A stretch of 64,000 nt of DNA from Parcubacteria bacterium C7867-004 (GCA_001189075.1 LFCN01000006.1:186001-250000), one strand, 5' to 3'. Counted from the first letter of the stretch, positions 1 through 8,510 are shown. Translations and numbers: made by a program. The notes: a model not told the origin generated them from the sequence alone.

Positions 1-2
1 AC

Positions 3-149
3 TGGGCTCTTATCATTCAGCTGAAGGGTGATCTGACCAAGGCATGGTGCATAGACAGTTCAGGTAATGCGAAGCAGACGGCGGACGGAGCCGCGTATAC
101 CGGAACGACTATCGCGGGAGATATTTCAGGCGCAGTGTGCGGAACATAA
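3..149 (+). CDS. C-terminal fragment of a type IV pilin-like protein
   Basis: An open frame enters from the left edge and stops with TAA at 147-149, giving 48 residues. The end contains WCIDSSGNAKQ and closes in AVCGT. A Trp-Cys pair followed by a short Ser/Gly/Lys stretch and a second Cys near the terminus is typical of the disulfide-closed C-terminal loop of Parcubacterial major pilins. It lies immediately before a prepilin peptidase and four more pilin-like genes, which supports the reading. The N-terminal cleavage motif lies outside the window, so the pilin assignment is inference from context and the Cys pair. Confidence 0.6.
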   Translation, partial: WALIIQLKGDLTKAWCIDSSGNAKQTADGAAYTGTTIAGDISGAVCGT

Positions 150-170
150 ATGAGATTGATTAGTGCTGCG

Positions 171-200
171 GCAACTGGCTCTCCAAGGGGAGCCAGTTGC
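171..200 (+). terminator. Hairpin ending the upstream pilin transcript
   Basis: The arms GCAACTGGCTC and its complement form about 14 pairs with one G-T pair, around a loop at 183-188. It starts 22 bases after the pilin stop. No T-run follows, so termination would be weak or the hairpin may protect the abundant pilin mRNA 3' end. The next promoter starts directly behind it. Confidence 0.55.
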
Positions 201-204
201 GCGT

Positions 205-210
205 TATACT
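205..210 (+). promoter_or_regulatory. -10 box of the pilin/peptidase operon
   Basis: TATACT ends 7 bases before the ATG at 218, placing the expected transcription start on or next to the start codon. There is no room for a Shine-Dalgarno site. Confidence 0.6.
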
Positions 211-217
211 GGTACGA

Positions 218-979
218 ATGGATCCGCTCATGTATCTCATCGCCGGCGCGTTTGCAGTGCTCGGGGCAGTACTCGCGAGCTTCGTGGGGGTGGTGAGTGA
301 GCGGGCGTACACCGGAACCTCCTGGGCGATCGGACGATCGAAGTGTGACTCGTGCGGAACGTTTCTAGAAGGGCTCGATCTTGTCCCGGTACTGTCGTGG
401 CTCCTATCACTCGGGCGCTGTCGCCATTGCGCCGCTCGCGTGACGGCGGTGCATGCACTTTCGGAAGCTGTTCTCGGCGCATTGTTCGCACTCTCATACC
501 TAACGCTTGGTCTTACGCTTCCTCTCCTCGCATTTCTCGCGGCACTCCTCGTCCTTACCTTCATCGTGCTCTATGATCTGCGACATACTATCGTTCCGCC
601 GCTCGCGTCAGGCCTGCTTATTCTGTTGTCGGTATTCTTTGCGGCCCTTACGAGCGAGAGCGTGGAGCGTTTCGGCCTCACGCTCCTCATTGCGGGCGTA
701 ATCGGTCTGGGCTTCTTTCTGCTGTTCGCGGGTTCCGGTGGCCGAGCTATGGGTCTGGGGGACAGTCCCGTTGCGCTCGCTCTCTCACTCCTCGTTGGAG
801 GCGTCCTTGCGGTGTCCGGACTCCTGTTCTCGTTCTGGATCGGCGCGCTTGTAGGCGTTCTTATATTGGTTAGGCACCCGAAAGGGCATAGAATGGGTAT
901 CGAGGTGCCCTTCGTTCCGTTTCTCGCAGCGGGATATCTGCTCGCCTTCTTCACTCAATGGAACTTCCTCTCTTTCTAA
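218..979 (+). CDS. pilD: Prepilin peptidase / N-methyltransferase (A24 family)
   Basis: This integral membrane aspartyl protease cuts the leader of type IV prepilins and normally methylates the new N terminus. The N-terminal part has the zinc-binding pair of CxxC motifs (CDSCG and CRHC) expected of the methyltransferase domain. It is followed by several hydrophobic segments, a first aspartate in VLYDLRHTIVPP and the GxGD motif in MGLGDSP, which supplies the second catalytic aspartate. The length of 253 residues is normal. I chose the ATG at 218 rather than the TTG at 197: the TTG lies inside the preceding hairpin, while TATACT at 205-210 would start a leaderless mRNA at 218. The next gene starts inside the end of this one. 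Confidence 0.93.
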   Translation: MDPLMYLIAGAFAVLGAVLASFVGVVSERAYTGTSWAIGRSKCDSCGTFLEGLDLVPVLSWLLSLGRCRHCAARVTAVHALSEAVLGALFALSYLTLGLTLPLLAFLAALLVLTFIVLYDLRHTIVPPLASGLLILLSVFFAALTSESVERFGLTLLIAGVIGLGFFLLFAGSGGRAMGLGDSPVALALSLLVGGVLAVSGLLFSFWIGALVGVLILVRHPKGHRMGIEVPFVPFLAAGYLLAFFTQWNFLSF

Positions 980-1641
980 GATCTCTCAAAAGGCCGCAAC
1001 GAGGCTTCACGCTCGTGGAGATGATCGTTGTTCTAATTATCATCACCACCATAACCAGCATCGTGCTCCTGGGTCAGAACACCTTCAATCGCTCTCTGGT
1101 GCTCACCGATACAGCCTACACGCTCGCATTCTCCATTCGTGAAGCGCAGTCGCGCGGGCTTTCGAGCAAGCTGTTCGGTTCAATACAGAATGTGGGTTAT
1201 GGCATACATCTGACTTCAGCAACACCGAAGTCCTACATCGTGTTCGCCGACATATCCCCATCCTCGCCGAGCACGCTCGGCGGGCTCTGTCCGAACCACA
1301 CCGTTTCGTCAGGACCGGAAGCTAAGCGCGGGAACTGCGTCTATACGGATTCGGGAGAGGTTTTAAAAACCTACACCCTTGAAAAGGGTTTCAATATAAG
1401 TAATTTCTGCGGGCTCGAGCCGAGCAACGTCAATCGATGCTCCGGGTACCTGAGCGCACTTGATGTATCCTTCACGCGCCCTAACACGCAAGCGACCATA
1501 ATCGGTATCACGTCAGGATCGTCGTATATCGAGCTGACCACCGCGGCAATTACCCTTACGTCTCCGGACGGCACGAGCCATCGCTGCATTGCGGTATCGA
1601 AGGTCGGCGTGGTGTCGGTAGCGACCGGAGCCTGCCCATGA
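958..1641 (+). CDS. Minor pilin / GspH-type pseudopilin
   Basis: The N terminus is a class III prepilin leader: a short basic stretch, the cleavage site RGFTLVEM with Glu at +5, then a hydrophobic helix (roughly residues 22-45). The rest, to 227 residues, is a globular domain with six to seven Cys, probably paired. The protein would be processed by the peptidase encoded just upstream and incorporated into the pilus tip or assembly complex. It overlaps the peptidase gene by 22 bases and the next pilin by 4, so all are translated from one mRNA. GspH/FimT-like is the closest class by N-terminal pattern; the globular part is not diagnostic. Confidence 0.8.
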   Translation: MELPLFLRSLKRPQRGFTLVEMIVVLIIITTITSIVLLGQNTFNRSLVLTDTAYTLAFSIREAQSRGLSSKLFGSIQNVGYGIHLTSATPKSYIVFADISPSSPSTLGGLCPNHTVSSGPEAKRGNCVYTDSGEVLKTYTLEKGFNISNFCGLEPSNVNRCSGYLSALDVSFTRPNTQATIIGITSGSSYIELTTAAITLTSPDGTSHRCIAVSKVGVVSVATGACP

Positions 1642-2171
1642 GTATGAACCGCAACCATCAAGGCTATACGCTTCTTGAACTCATCGTCTCGGTAGGTATC
1701 TTCAGCATGGTGATGCTTATCGTTACGGGCGCGTACCTTGCCCTCATTAGCCTCGACCGGAAGGCGCGGGCCGTGAACGATCTCTCCTCAAACTTCTCTT
1801 TCGCTCTCGATGGCATGACCCGTTCGATACGCACCGGCAAGAACTTTGCGTGCGTGGGCGGGGGAGACGGCACGTGCTCGCAGATGTCGTTTCGGGATCC
1901 GGACAATAATACGGTGACGTATCTGCTGAAGACGAGCGGCAGTATCGGCCAGTGCACGTCCGGAGTGTGCTCTGATACGTCGGCGGTAGCGCTTACCGAT
2001 CCGAGGATACGCATCGATGCGCTCACGTTCTATATACGCGGCTCATCTATTTCGGATGAAGTGCAGCCGCAGGTGATCATCACCATCCGCGGGAATATCC
2101 TCACCGAAGTGGGTAAGCAGACCAATTTCGCGGTCCAGGCTGCGGCGACCCAGCGCCTTATCGACATATGA
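1638..2171 (+). CDS. Minor pilin (prepilin N-terminal methylation motif)
   Basis: This 177-residue protein begins with a prepilin leader, HQGYTLLELIVSVGIF, with the expected Gly before the cut and Glu at +5, followed by about 20 hydrophobic residues. The exported part contains four Cys in CVGGGDGTC and CTSGVC and ends in a beta-rich stretch. It resembles PilW/GspJ-type minor pilins in length and position. The start overlaps the upstream stop as ATGA and the stop overlaps the next start, so translation is coupled. Confidence 0.78.
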   Translation: MSMNRNHQGYTLLELIVSVGIFSMVMLIVTGAYLALISLDRKARAVNDLSSNFSFALDGMTRSIRTGKNFACVGGGDGTCSQMSFRDPDNNTVTYLLKTSGSIGQCTSGVCSDTSAVALTDPRIRIDALTFYIRGSSISDEVQPQVIITIRGNILTEVGKQTNFAVQAAATQRLIDI

Positions 2172-2737
2172 TCATGAATACCCCGAAAGGCTTTACGCTC
2201 GTGGAGACGCTCGTCGCGTTGTCCCTCATCACAATAGCGATGATCGGCCCGTTCCAGTCGGTTGAAAATGCGCTCGCAGCATCCTATGTCGCGCGTGATC
2301 AGATCATCGCAACGAACCTCGCGCAGGAGGGTATTGAGTACGTACGAAGCGTCCGTGATGCCAACTATCTCTATAAGCTCAATCACACCACCACGACCCG
2401 TACCTGGCTCTATGGGCTTGATGGAACTGATGCTAGTGGAGGAGCGGGTGGCGGAGTGAACTGCATAAGTTCTGACGGCTGCGTCGTCGATCCGACTCAG
2501 AACACGATCGCTGCATGCCCTGCCGGCGTCTGTCCGCCGCTCAGGCTCTCGACCGTGACCTATGTCTATAACCAGTCATCGGTGACTCCGACCAATCCGG
2601 TCACCATATTCACGCGCAAGGTCGTGCTAACCTCGACTGCCGCACACGAGAAGAAGATAACAGTGACCGTGAACTGGATAACTCGAGGAAAGCCCTATAG
2701 CGTAACGGTATCGGAAAGCATCTATAATTGGCTATGA
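2168..2737 (+). CDS. Minor pilin, PilV/GspI-like
   Basis: The leader is MIMNTPKGFTLVETLVAL, with cleavage after Gly and Glu at +5. The segment after the hydrophobic helix, including NLAQEGIEYVRSVRDANY, is the pattern seen in PilV/GspI-like proteins of Parcubacteria. There are 189 residues in total, with Cys pairs in CISSDGC and CPAGVC. It is the fourth gene of the pilin operon and overlaps its neighbour on both sides. The role is probably tip complex or priming of pilus assembly; this is family inference. Confidence 0.8.
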   Translation: MIMNTPKGFTLVETLVALSLITIAMIGPFQSVENALAASYVARDQIIATNLAQEGIEYVRSVRDANYLYKLNHTTTTRTWLYGLDGTDASGGAGGGVNCISSDGCVVDPTQNTIAACPAGVCPPLRLSTVTYVYNQSSVTPTNPVTIFTRKVVLTSTAAHEKKITVTVNWITRGKPYSVTVSESIYNWL

Positions 2738-4068
2738 TGAATGTCAAACGGAATCCTCGCGGCTTCGCGCTCCTGGTAGCGATCATACTGACCTCGGTAC
2801 TCCTCTCGGTAGGTCTCGCGCTTCTTGATATCGCTTACAAGCAGATCTTGCTCGCGACGACCGCGAAGCAATCGGAGCTCGCGTTCTATTCGTCCGATAC
2901 GATCCTCGAGTGCGCACTCTACTGGGACCAACAGTTCAATGCATTCAGCTATGCAGCGCCTGCTGCTAGCATCACCTGCGGAGGGCAGGTGATCGTGCTT
3001 CTGTCGCCACCGAATACGAGCGTCGTCGATGGTAACGTGCGCACCACGACGCTCACGATTCCAACCGCGTCAGGCTCAAGCGGTACCGTTACTATTTTGA
3101 AAGGAAGCGGAGGGGGAACCACGGTCTATGCGACCGGCTATAACAGCGGGAATGCAAGCGACCCGAACCGAACCGAGCGCGGCCTGAAGGCGGTCTATGG
3201 CGATCTTATTGCCACACCGGTGGCTATTCCGCCTCCGCCCTCGACGAGTCGTATATTCACAATAAGTCCAGCGGTGGGAGGGAGGACGACATGGGATCTC
3301 GATGTCCATGGTCCGCTTACCCTAAGCACGGCAGGAACGTGGACCATAGTTCCAAGTTCCACGTTCAGCGCGAGTGTACGGGCGTGGGGCGCAGGTGGCG
3401 GTGGCGGTAGCCCAGGCAGGTTTGATGATACGGGTGAATACCCGTATGGCGGCGGCGGTGGATTCACCTCAGGGACAGTGAGTATGCCTTCCGGAGGTTC
3501 AATTTCTGTTCTGGTAGGTGGAGGAGGAAGTGGCACTGGTGTTGGGGGAAGCGGCGGAGGCGGAAACGCGAACGCGTTTACGCAGCATGGCGGAGGTGGC
3601 GGTCGTTCTGCGATAACGGTAGCTGCGGTGACCCAGATCGTAGCAGGAGGAGGCGGCGGCGGCGGGTATGATTACAGCGGCGGAGCGGGAGGTGGTCTCG
3701 CAGGACAGAGGTATTCTGCGCCGGGTAGCGGTTTCGGCGGTACCCAGACTGCAGGAGGCGCAGGACCAGGAAACCCAGGAAGCCTAGGGACGGGCGGTAA
3801 CGGCATAAATTACACTGGTGGAGGAGGCGGCGGGTATTACGGAGGCGGCAGCGGTAGCTCTCCTTCATATTCGGCGGGTGGTGGTGGTGGTTCCGGCTAC
3901 TACGGTGGCACTCTCGTGACCGGAGGCGCAACGACGGCCGGTAGTGGTCAGACTCCGGCAGGAACGACGGATCCCCGATACGGCAGTTCAGCTGGGCGAG
4001 GAGGTGATCCCGGTGGTGGTTTTGGAGACGGAGGAAGCGGAAATCCCGGTCGTATCGTCATCTACTAA
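2734..4068 (+). CDS. PilX/GspK-like pilin fused to a glycine-rich adhesin-type domain
   Basis: Residues 1-40 are a prepilin-like leader and helix (NPRGFALLVAI) lacking Glu at +5, as is usual for GspK/PilX proteins that cap the pilus tip. Residues about 40-180 form the pilin body. From about residue 190 a beta segment ending in VRAWGAGGGGG leads into about 230 residues dominated by GGGGG runs, Ser, Tyr and Thr, closing in GRIVIY. The pattern (a W-A/V-G-A-GGGG strand, then polyglycine) resembles the glycine-rich domains of phage adhesins and of ALK/LTK-type receptors. I infer a tip adhesin. ATG codons at 2734 and 2737 are both possible starts; TATAAT lies at 2723-2728. It is the last gene of the operon. 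Confidence 0.75.
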   Translation: MMNVKRNPRGFALLVAIILTSVLLSVGLALLDIAYKQILLATTAKQSELAFYSSDTILECALYWDQQFNAFSYAAPAASITCGGQVIVLLSPPNTSVVDGNVRTTTLTIPTASGSSGTVTILKGSGGGTTVYATGYNSGNASDPNRTERGLKAVYGDLIATPVAIPPPPSTSRIFTISPAVGGRTTWDLDVHGPLTLSTAGTWTIVPSSTFSASVRAWGAGGGGGSPGRFDDTGEYPYGGGGGFTSGTVSMPSGGSISVLVGGGGSGTGVGGSGGGGNANAFTQHGGGGGRSAITVAAVTQIVAGGGGGGGYDYSGGAGGGLAGQRYSAPGSGFGGTQTAGGAGPGNPGSLGTGGNGINYTGGGGGGYYGGGSGSSPSYSAGGGGGSGYYGGTLVTGGATTAGSGQTPAGTTDPRYGSSAGRGGDPGGGFGDGGSGNPGRIVIY

Positions 4069-4076
4069 GCATTGGC

Positions 4077-4097
4077 GTTTTCGCAATATTGCGAAAC
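4077..4097 (+). terminator. Hairpin at the end of the pilin operon
   Basis: The core TCGCAATATTGCGA is a perfect palindrome, extended by GTTT/AAAC. It stands between the glycine-rich pilin stop and the ligA promoter, whose -10 box (TAGAAT, 4102-4107) begins 5 bases later. It could also be an operator for ligA. Confidence 0.45.
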
Positions 4098-4113
4098 GGC
4101 ATAGAATGCTTGT

Positions 4114-6132
4114 ATGGCCGTCCCGAGCGATAAACAGAAACGCGCGAAGCAATTGCGCGCCAGCATAGCGAAATACCGTAGTCTGTATCACGAGCAGGAC
4201 CAGTCTCCCATATCTCCTGAAGCGCTCGACTCGCTCAAGGACGAGCTCGTAAAGCTCGAGGCCAAGTATCCCGAGCTCGTAACAAAAGACTCTCCAACAC
4301 AGAAAGTCGCCGGTAATGTGCTTCCAGAGCTTAAGAAGGTAAAGCACGAGGTACCGCAGTGGTCGCTTGATGATGCGTTTGATGAAAGCGACCTGCGTGG
4401 TTTCGACGAGCGCGTTAAGCGCATGCTCGAGAAAGCATCCGGGAAAGCAGCGAAGGTTACGTATGCCTGCGAGCTCAAGATCGACGGGCTCCATATCGTG
4501 CTCACGTACCGGAAGGGAAAATTGGTTACGGCTGCTACCCGCGGCGACGGAGTGGTCGGCGAGGACGTTACGCATAACGTGCGTACGATACAGACGGTCC
4601 CGCAGACCCTCGTGCGCCCAATCGACCTCATCGTCGAAGGTGAGATCTATCTCACGCGTTCCGGTTTCAATAAACTGAACAAGGATCGGGAAAAGCAGGG
4701 ACTCCCGCTTTTTGCGAATCCTCGGAATGCGGCTGCAGGCTCAATACGGCAGCTCGATTCCTCGATAGCTGCCGCTCGTCCCCTCGGTGCGTTCCTCTAT
4801 GACATCGATGCTCTGAGCGAGCCGATGCCGCCTACGCAAGCGGAAGAGCTCGCGTACTTAGCTGCGCTCGGCATCCCGACGAATCCGCAGACCACGCTCG
4901 CGCAAAGCGTCGAAGAAGTGCTTTCAGTATGGAAGAAATGGCAGGGAAAAGTGCGGGACAAGGAGGATTACCAGATCGACGGCATCGTGCTCAAGGTGAA
5001 CGATCGCGCACAGCAGGAAGCCCTCGGATATACCGGCAAAGGACCGCGCTTCTCGATAGCGCTCAAGTTCCCGGCAGAGCAGGTGACCACGGTCGTTGAG
5101 ACTATCACCCTTCAGGTAGGGCGCACCGGCGTCTTAACGCCCGTAGCGCACCTACGTCCGGTATCGGTAGCAGGGTCAACCGTCTCACGCGCTACGCTCC
5201 ATAACGAGGATTTCATACGTGAGAAGGATATACGCATCGGCGACACGGTTATCCTCCAGAAAGCAGGAGACATTATTCCTGAGATTGTGCAGGTACTTAC
5301 GGAGTTCCGTACCGGAAAGGAGAAGGTGTGGAAGTTCCCGAGCTCCTCGGAGCTCTGCGGAGGCGACGGGTTAATCGAGCGGGTTCCAGGGACTGCGGCG
5401 AGGCGTTGCGCCGTACCCGGTTCCTTCGACCAGCAGTACCGGAAACTCGCGCACTTCGCCGGGAAGACGGCGCTCGATATCGATGGATTAGGGGCGAAGA
5501 CGGTAAAGCTCCTGATGGAACACGAGCTCCTGAGTGAGTTCGACGATTTCTTTGACCTTACCTATGACGAGGTGCTGGCGCTTCCGGGCTTCAAAGAGAC
5601 CTCGGCTCGCAATTTGATCGATGCGATTAAGGAGAAACGAACGGTTCCGTTCGACCGGTTCCTTGCAGGGTTATCCATCCCGCATGTGGGCGAGGAGACC
5701 GCGTATCTTCTGGCAACCGAGTTCTCTACGCTCGCCAGGTTGAGAGGTACCTCGCTTGAGGCACTTGAGCGCGTGCCCGGCATAGGCGGCATCGTCGCAG
5801 GCGCGGTATATCACTGGCTCTCAGCTCCCTCGAATGAGGAACTGCTCGCGCGGCTCGAGACGCACCTGTCGCTCGAGACGGTTGAGAAGCCGAAAGGAAC
5901 GGGACCGCTCACCGGGATAACGGTCGTGGTTACCGGTACGCTACCGACTCTCTCCCGCGAGGAAGCGGAGCAGGCAGCGCGGAAAGCTGGAGCCTCCGTC
6001 TCAGGATCCGTCTCGAAGAAGACCGGTCTCCTTATTGCGGGCGAGAACGCAGGTAGCAAGCTCGCGAAAGCGCGCGAGCTTGGCGTCGAGGTTATCTCGG
6101 AGGCTGAATTCCTGAAGCGTATCGCCTTGTGA
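4114..6132 (+). CDS. ligA: NAD-dependent DNA ligase with a degenerate zinc finger
   Basis: This enzyme seals nicks in replication and repair using NAD+. The 672 residues cover the NAD-binding Ia region, the adenylation domain with nucleotidyl lysine in CELKIDGL, the motif TRGDGVVGEDVT, the OB fold, the helix-hairpin-helix region (DIDGLGAKTVKLL, ALPGFKETSARNLIDAI) and a C-terminal BRCT domain from about 595. The zinc finger between OB and HhH normally has four Cys. Here only two are seen, in SSELCGGDG and ARRCAVPGSF, so zinc binding is probably lost. TAGAAT at 4102-4107 ends 6 bases before the ATG, predicting a leaderless message. Confidence 0.96.
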   Translation: MAVPSDKQKRAKQLRASIAKYRSLYHEQDQSPISPEALDSLKDELVKLEAKYPELVTKDSPTQKVAGNVLPELKKVKHEVPQWSLDDAFDESDLRGFDERVKRMLEKASGKAAKVTYACELKIDGLHIVLTYRKGKLVTAATRGDGVVGEDVTHNVRTIQTVPQTLVRPIDLIVEGEIYLTRSGFNKLNKDREKQGLPLFANPRNAAAGSIRQLDSSIAAARPLGAFLYDIDALSEPMPPTQAEELAYLAALGIPTNPQTTLAQSVEEVLSVWKKWQGKVRDKEDYQIDGIVLKVNDRAQQEALGYTGKGPRFSIALKFPAEQVTTVVETITLQVGRTGVLTPVAHLRPVSVAGSTVSRATLHNEDFIREKDIRIGDTVILQKAGDIIPEIVQVLTEFRTGKEKVWKFPSSSELCGGDGLIERVPGTAARRCAVPGSFDQQYRKLAHFAGKTALDIDGLGAKTVKLLMEHELLSEFDDFFDLTYDEVLALPGFKETSARNLIDAIKEKRTVPFDRFLAGLSIPHVGEETAYLLATEFSTLARLRGTSLEALERVPGIGGIVAGAVYHWLSAPSNEELLARLETHLSLETVEKPKGTGPLTGITVVVTGTLPTLSREEAEQAARKAGASVSGSVSKKTGLLIAGENAGSKLAKARELGVEVISEAEFLKRIAL

Positions 6133-6144
6133 TAGAGTAGCCGC

Positions 6145-6438
6145 ATGGCTACGAAAGAGGAGGTACAGAAGCTCGCATCGCTCTCTCGCATCGAGGTTCC
6201 CGAAGCGGATCTCGAGCGTTTTGCTGCCGAATTCGACTCGTTGATCGGGTACGTCGGAAAGCTTGATGAGCTCGAGCTTCCCGATATGAAGGATATGAAG
6301 ATCCCTGAGGTCCGGAATGTATTCCGCGAGGATGGGGAACCGGACGAGATCGGTGCGTGGACCGAAAAGCTCTTGGCGCAGTTCCCGGAGAAGGACGGGA
6401 ATCTACTTTCGGTTAAGCAGATCATTTCACATGACTAA
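6145..6438 (+). CDS. gatC: Aspartyl/glutamyl-tRNA amidotransferase subunit C
   Basis: GatC is a small scaffold subunit that wraps around GatA in the GatCAB complex, which converts misacylated Glu-tRNA-Gln (and Asp-tRNA-Asn) to the amide form. The 97 residues show the family pattern: EEVQKLASLSRIEV near the start, then FAAEFDSLIGYVGKLDEL, and a Pro/Arg-containing tail. It overlaps gatA by 8 bases. gatB is not in this window. TAGAGT at 6133-6138 ends 6 bases before the start, suggesting its own leaderless promoter inside the gap after ligA. Confidence 0.92.
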   Translation: MATKEEVQKLASLSRIEVPEADLERFAAEFDSLIGYVGKLDELELPDMKDMKIPEVRNVFREDGEPDEIGAWTEKLLAQFPEKDGNLLSVKQIISHD

Positions 6439-7864
6439 GCCCTTGAACGAGCTTTCCATAGCTGAGGCGGCGCATGGTTTGCGCGCAAAGGAGTTCACGG
6501 TTCGTGAGCTCTGGGATGCGTGCATTGGTGCTGCGAACGAGCGTAACGCGGAGCTGAACGCATATCTCGAACTCTTTGCGGCTGACGATGCGGCGATAGC
6601 GGCAGCGCAGGAGCGTATCGATCGCGAAGGGGATGCGGCACCGCTCCTCTGCGGCATACCGCTCGCGATGAAGGACAATATCCTCATAGACGGACATGTC
6701 GCGAGCGCGTCTTCGAAGATGCTCGCCAATTACACCGCGACCTATGACGCTACCGTAACGAAGAAGCTGAAAGAAGCAGGAGCACTGTTCATCGGCCGCA
6801 CGAACATGGACGAGTTCGCGATGGGTTCCTCTACCGAGCACTCCGCGTACGGCTCGTCGAAGAATCCGTATGACATCTCGCGCGTTCCCGGTGGTTCTTC
6901 AGGCGGTTCGGCGTCGGCTGTTGCCGGAAACATGGCTCTAGCTGCGCTCGGTACCGATACGGGAGGCTCCATCCGCCAGCCGGCTGCGCATACGGGACTT
7001 GTGGGCATGAAGCCTACCTACGGACGCATCTCGCGCAGCGGCCTCATCGCGCTTGGTAGCTCGCTCGATCAGGCAGGACCGCTTGCGAAGACCGTCGCGG
7101 ACGCGAAAGCGATTTACGACGTGATGAAGGGTACCGATCCTCTCGACTCAACTACTATCGCCGACGACACGTATCCGCTTCACGAGTCCGGAGAATCCCT
7201 TCGCATCGGCGTTCCGCGCCATCTGCTTGAAGAGGGACTCGACAGCGATGTCTGTGCGCGTTTCGACGAGACGCTCGAGCGCCTTACCGCTGCCGGACAC
7301 ACCCTCGTCGATGTCGAGCTTCCGACGAGCGAGTACGCGCTTCCCGCGTACTACGTCATCATGCCGGCAGAAGCCTCCGCGAATCTCGCTCGTTTTGACG
7401 GTATCCGGTATGGCCATGCCCCGAGAGGGAAAACTCTTCTTGAGGACTACACCAAGAGCAAGACGGAAGGATTCGGTCCCGAGACCATTCGCCGCATCCT
7501 GCTCGGCACCTTCGTGCTCTCTTCAGGCTATATCGATGCATACTACCGCAAGGCGGATAAGACGCGCGGAGTGCTCCGTGCCGAATACGATGCTGCGTTT
7601 ACGTCGTGCGACGTTATCGCGTTCCCGACGACGCCCTCGCCTGCGTTCCGCTTCGGCGAGAAGTCGGATCCCGTTTCCATGTACCTCGAGGATATCTTCA
7701 CGGTTACCGCGAATCTTACCGGCATGCCTGCGATATCGGTTCCGATGGGTATGGTTGAGCGTGATGGAACACAGCTCCCGACCGGCATTCATTTCACCGC
7801 GCCGCACGGAGCTGACGACCTTCTGTTCAAAATAGGCGCAGTCGTAACCGGAGAGACGCTATAA
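6431..7864 (+). CDS. gatA: Aspartyl/glutamyl-tRNA amidotransferase subunit A
   Basis: GatA is the amidase of GatCAB; it releases ammonia from glutamine for transamidation. Amidase-signature features are clear: the first catalytic Lys in GIPLAMKDNI, the Ser-rich stretch VPGGSSGGSASAVA and the nucleophile region ALGTDTGGSIRQPAA. The length is 477 residues. I took the ATG at 6431, which overlaps the gatC end, instead of the longer frame from 6317 that only shadows gatC. The stop codon overlaps the -10 box of the next gene. The tRNA-Gln(CTG) at 43.6 kb is a plausible client for the complex. Confidence 0.95.
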   Translation: MTKPLNELSIAEAAHGLRAKEFTVRELWDACIGAANERNAELNAYLELFAADDAAIAAAQERIDREGDAAPLLCGIPLAMKDNILIDGHVASASSKMLANYTATYDATVTKKLKEAGALFIGRTNMDEFAMGSSTEHSAYGSSKNPYDISRVPGGSSGGSASAVAGNMALAALGTDTGGSIRQPAAHTGLVGMKPTYGRISRSGLIALGSSLDQAGPLAKTVADAKAIYDVMKGTDPLDSTTIADDTYPLHESGESLRIGVPRHLLEEGLDSDVCARFDETLERLTAAGHTLVDVELPTSEYALPAYYVIMPAEASANLARFDGIRYGHAPRGKTLLEDYTKSKTEGFGPETIRRILLGTFVLSSGYIDAYYRKADKTRGVLRAEYDAAFTSCDVIAFPTTPSPAFRFGEKSDPVSMYLEDIFTVTANLTGMPAISVPMGMVERDGTQLPTGIHFTAPHGADDLLFKIGAVVTGETL

Positions 7865-7865
7865 T
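7860..7865 (+). promoter_or_regulatory. Consensus -10 box overlapping the gatA stop codon
   Basis: A perfect TATAAT ends 6 bases before the ATG at 7872 and contains the gatA stop TAA. It decides the start of the downstream gene and predicts a leaderless mRNA. Confidence 0.6.
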
Positions 7866-7871
7866 CTGGTG

Positions 7872-8465
7872 ATGGAAGAGACCGCGAGCGGGCCCATCAA
7901 CTTCATCAACGTCGAATATTTCTTCCGCCTCCTCTATGAGGCGGTAACACAGCTACGAACCGGATCGTTCGGTGGAGATTGGCTGATGCTCGCTTCGACT
8001 ATCTGGATGTTCGTGACGCTGATATCACTCGTGATCTCGGCAGCATTCCTCACGCTCCTCATCCACTCGCATTTCAGGCTGCATCGAGTACTCGACGGAG
8101 AGGAGGATAATTTCTCGACGATACATCCCGAAGTAGCAGAAGTGACCCGCGATCATAATCGCTGGGGCCATATCCGTGCACTTATCGAGAGTCCGCATGA
8201 GAACGACTGGCGCCAGGCGATCATCGAGGCGGATATCATGCTCGACGATCTGCTCTCCCAGCTGGGGTATCCGGGAGTGGGAGTGGGGGAGAAACTGCGC
8301 GCGGTTGATCCGAGTCGTTTCCGGACGCTGGATAATGCGTGGGAGGCGCATAAGGTGCGGAATGAGATAGCGCACCAGGGCATGTCGACTCCGCTTGAAG
8401 AGCACCGGGCGCATCGCACCATCGCGCACTATGAGGCGGTGATGCGGGAGCACGGAGAGATTTAA
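7872..8465 (+). CDS. Membrane-anchored protein with HEPN-like domain
   Basis: A 197-residue protein of unknown function. A hydrophobic segment at about residues 38-68 (WMFVTLISLVISAAFLTLLI) anchors it. The rest is a charged, helical cytoplasmic domain. Near residues 155-172 is DNAWEAHKVRNEIAHQG, with an RNxxAH motif that is the hallmark of HEPN-type helical bundles, some of which are RNases. Whether the motif is catalytic here cannot be judged. The start is the ATG at 7872, 6 bases after TATAAT, not the GTG three bases upstream. A membrane-bound HEPN-like protein near housekeeping genes may have a regulatory rather than a toxin role. Confidence 0.7.
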   Translation: MEETASGPINFINVEYFFRLLYEAVTQLRTGSFGGDWLMLASTIWMFVTLISLVISAAFLTLLIHSHFRLHRVLDGEEDNFSTIHPEVAEVTRDHNRWGHIRALIESPHENDWRQAIIEADIMLDDLLSQLGYPGVGVGEKLRAVDPSRFRTLDNAWEAHKVRNEIAHQGMSTPLEEHRAHRTIAHYEAVMREHGEI

Positions 8466-8482
8466 ATCTCCCTGCATACCAG

Positions 8483-8510
8483 TTGCAAGTTCAATAATAA
8501 GTAGTATATT
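8483..8510 (+). promoter_or_regulatory. Promoter of initiator tRNA
   Basis: TTGCAA (8483-8488), a 16-base spacer and TATATT (8505-8510) lie directly before the tRNA at 8520. Transcription would start close to the mature 5' end. Confidence 0.6.
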
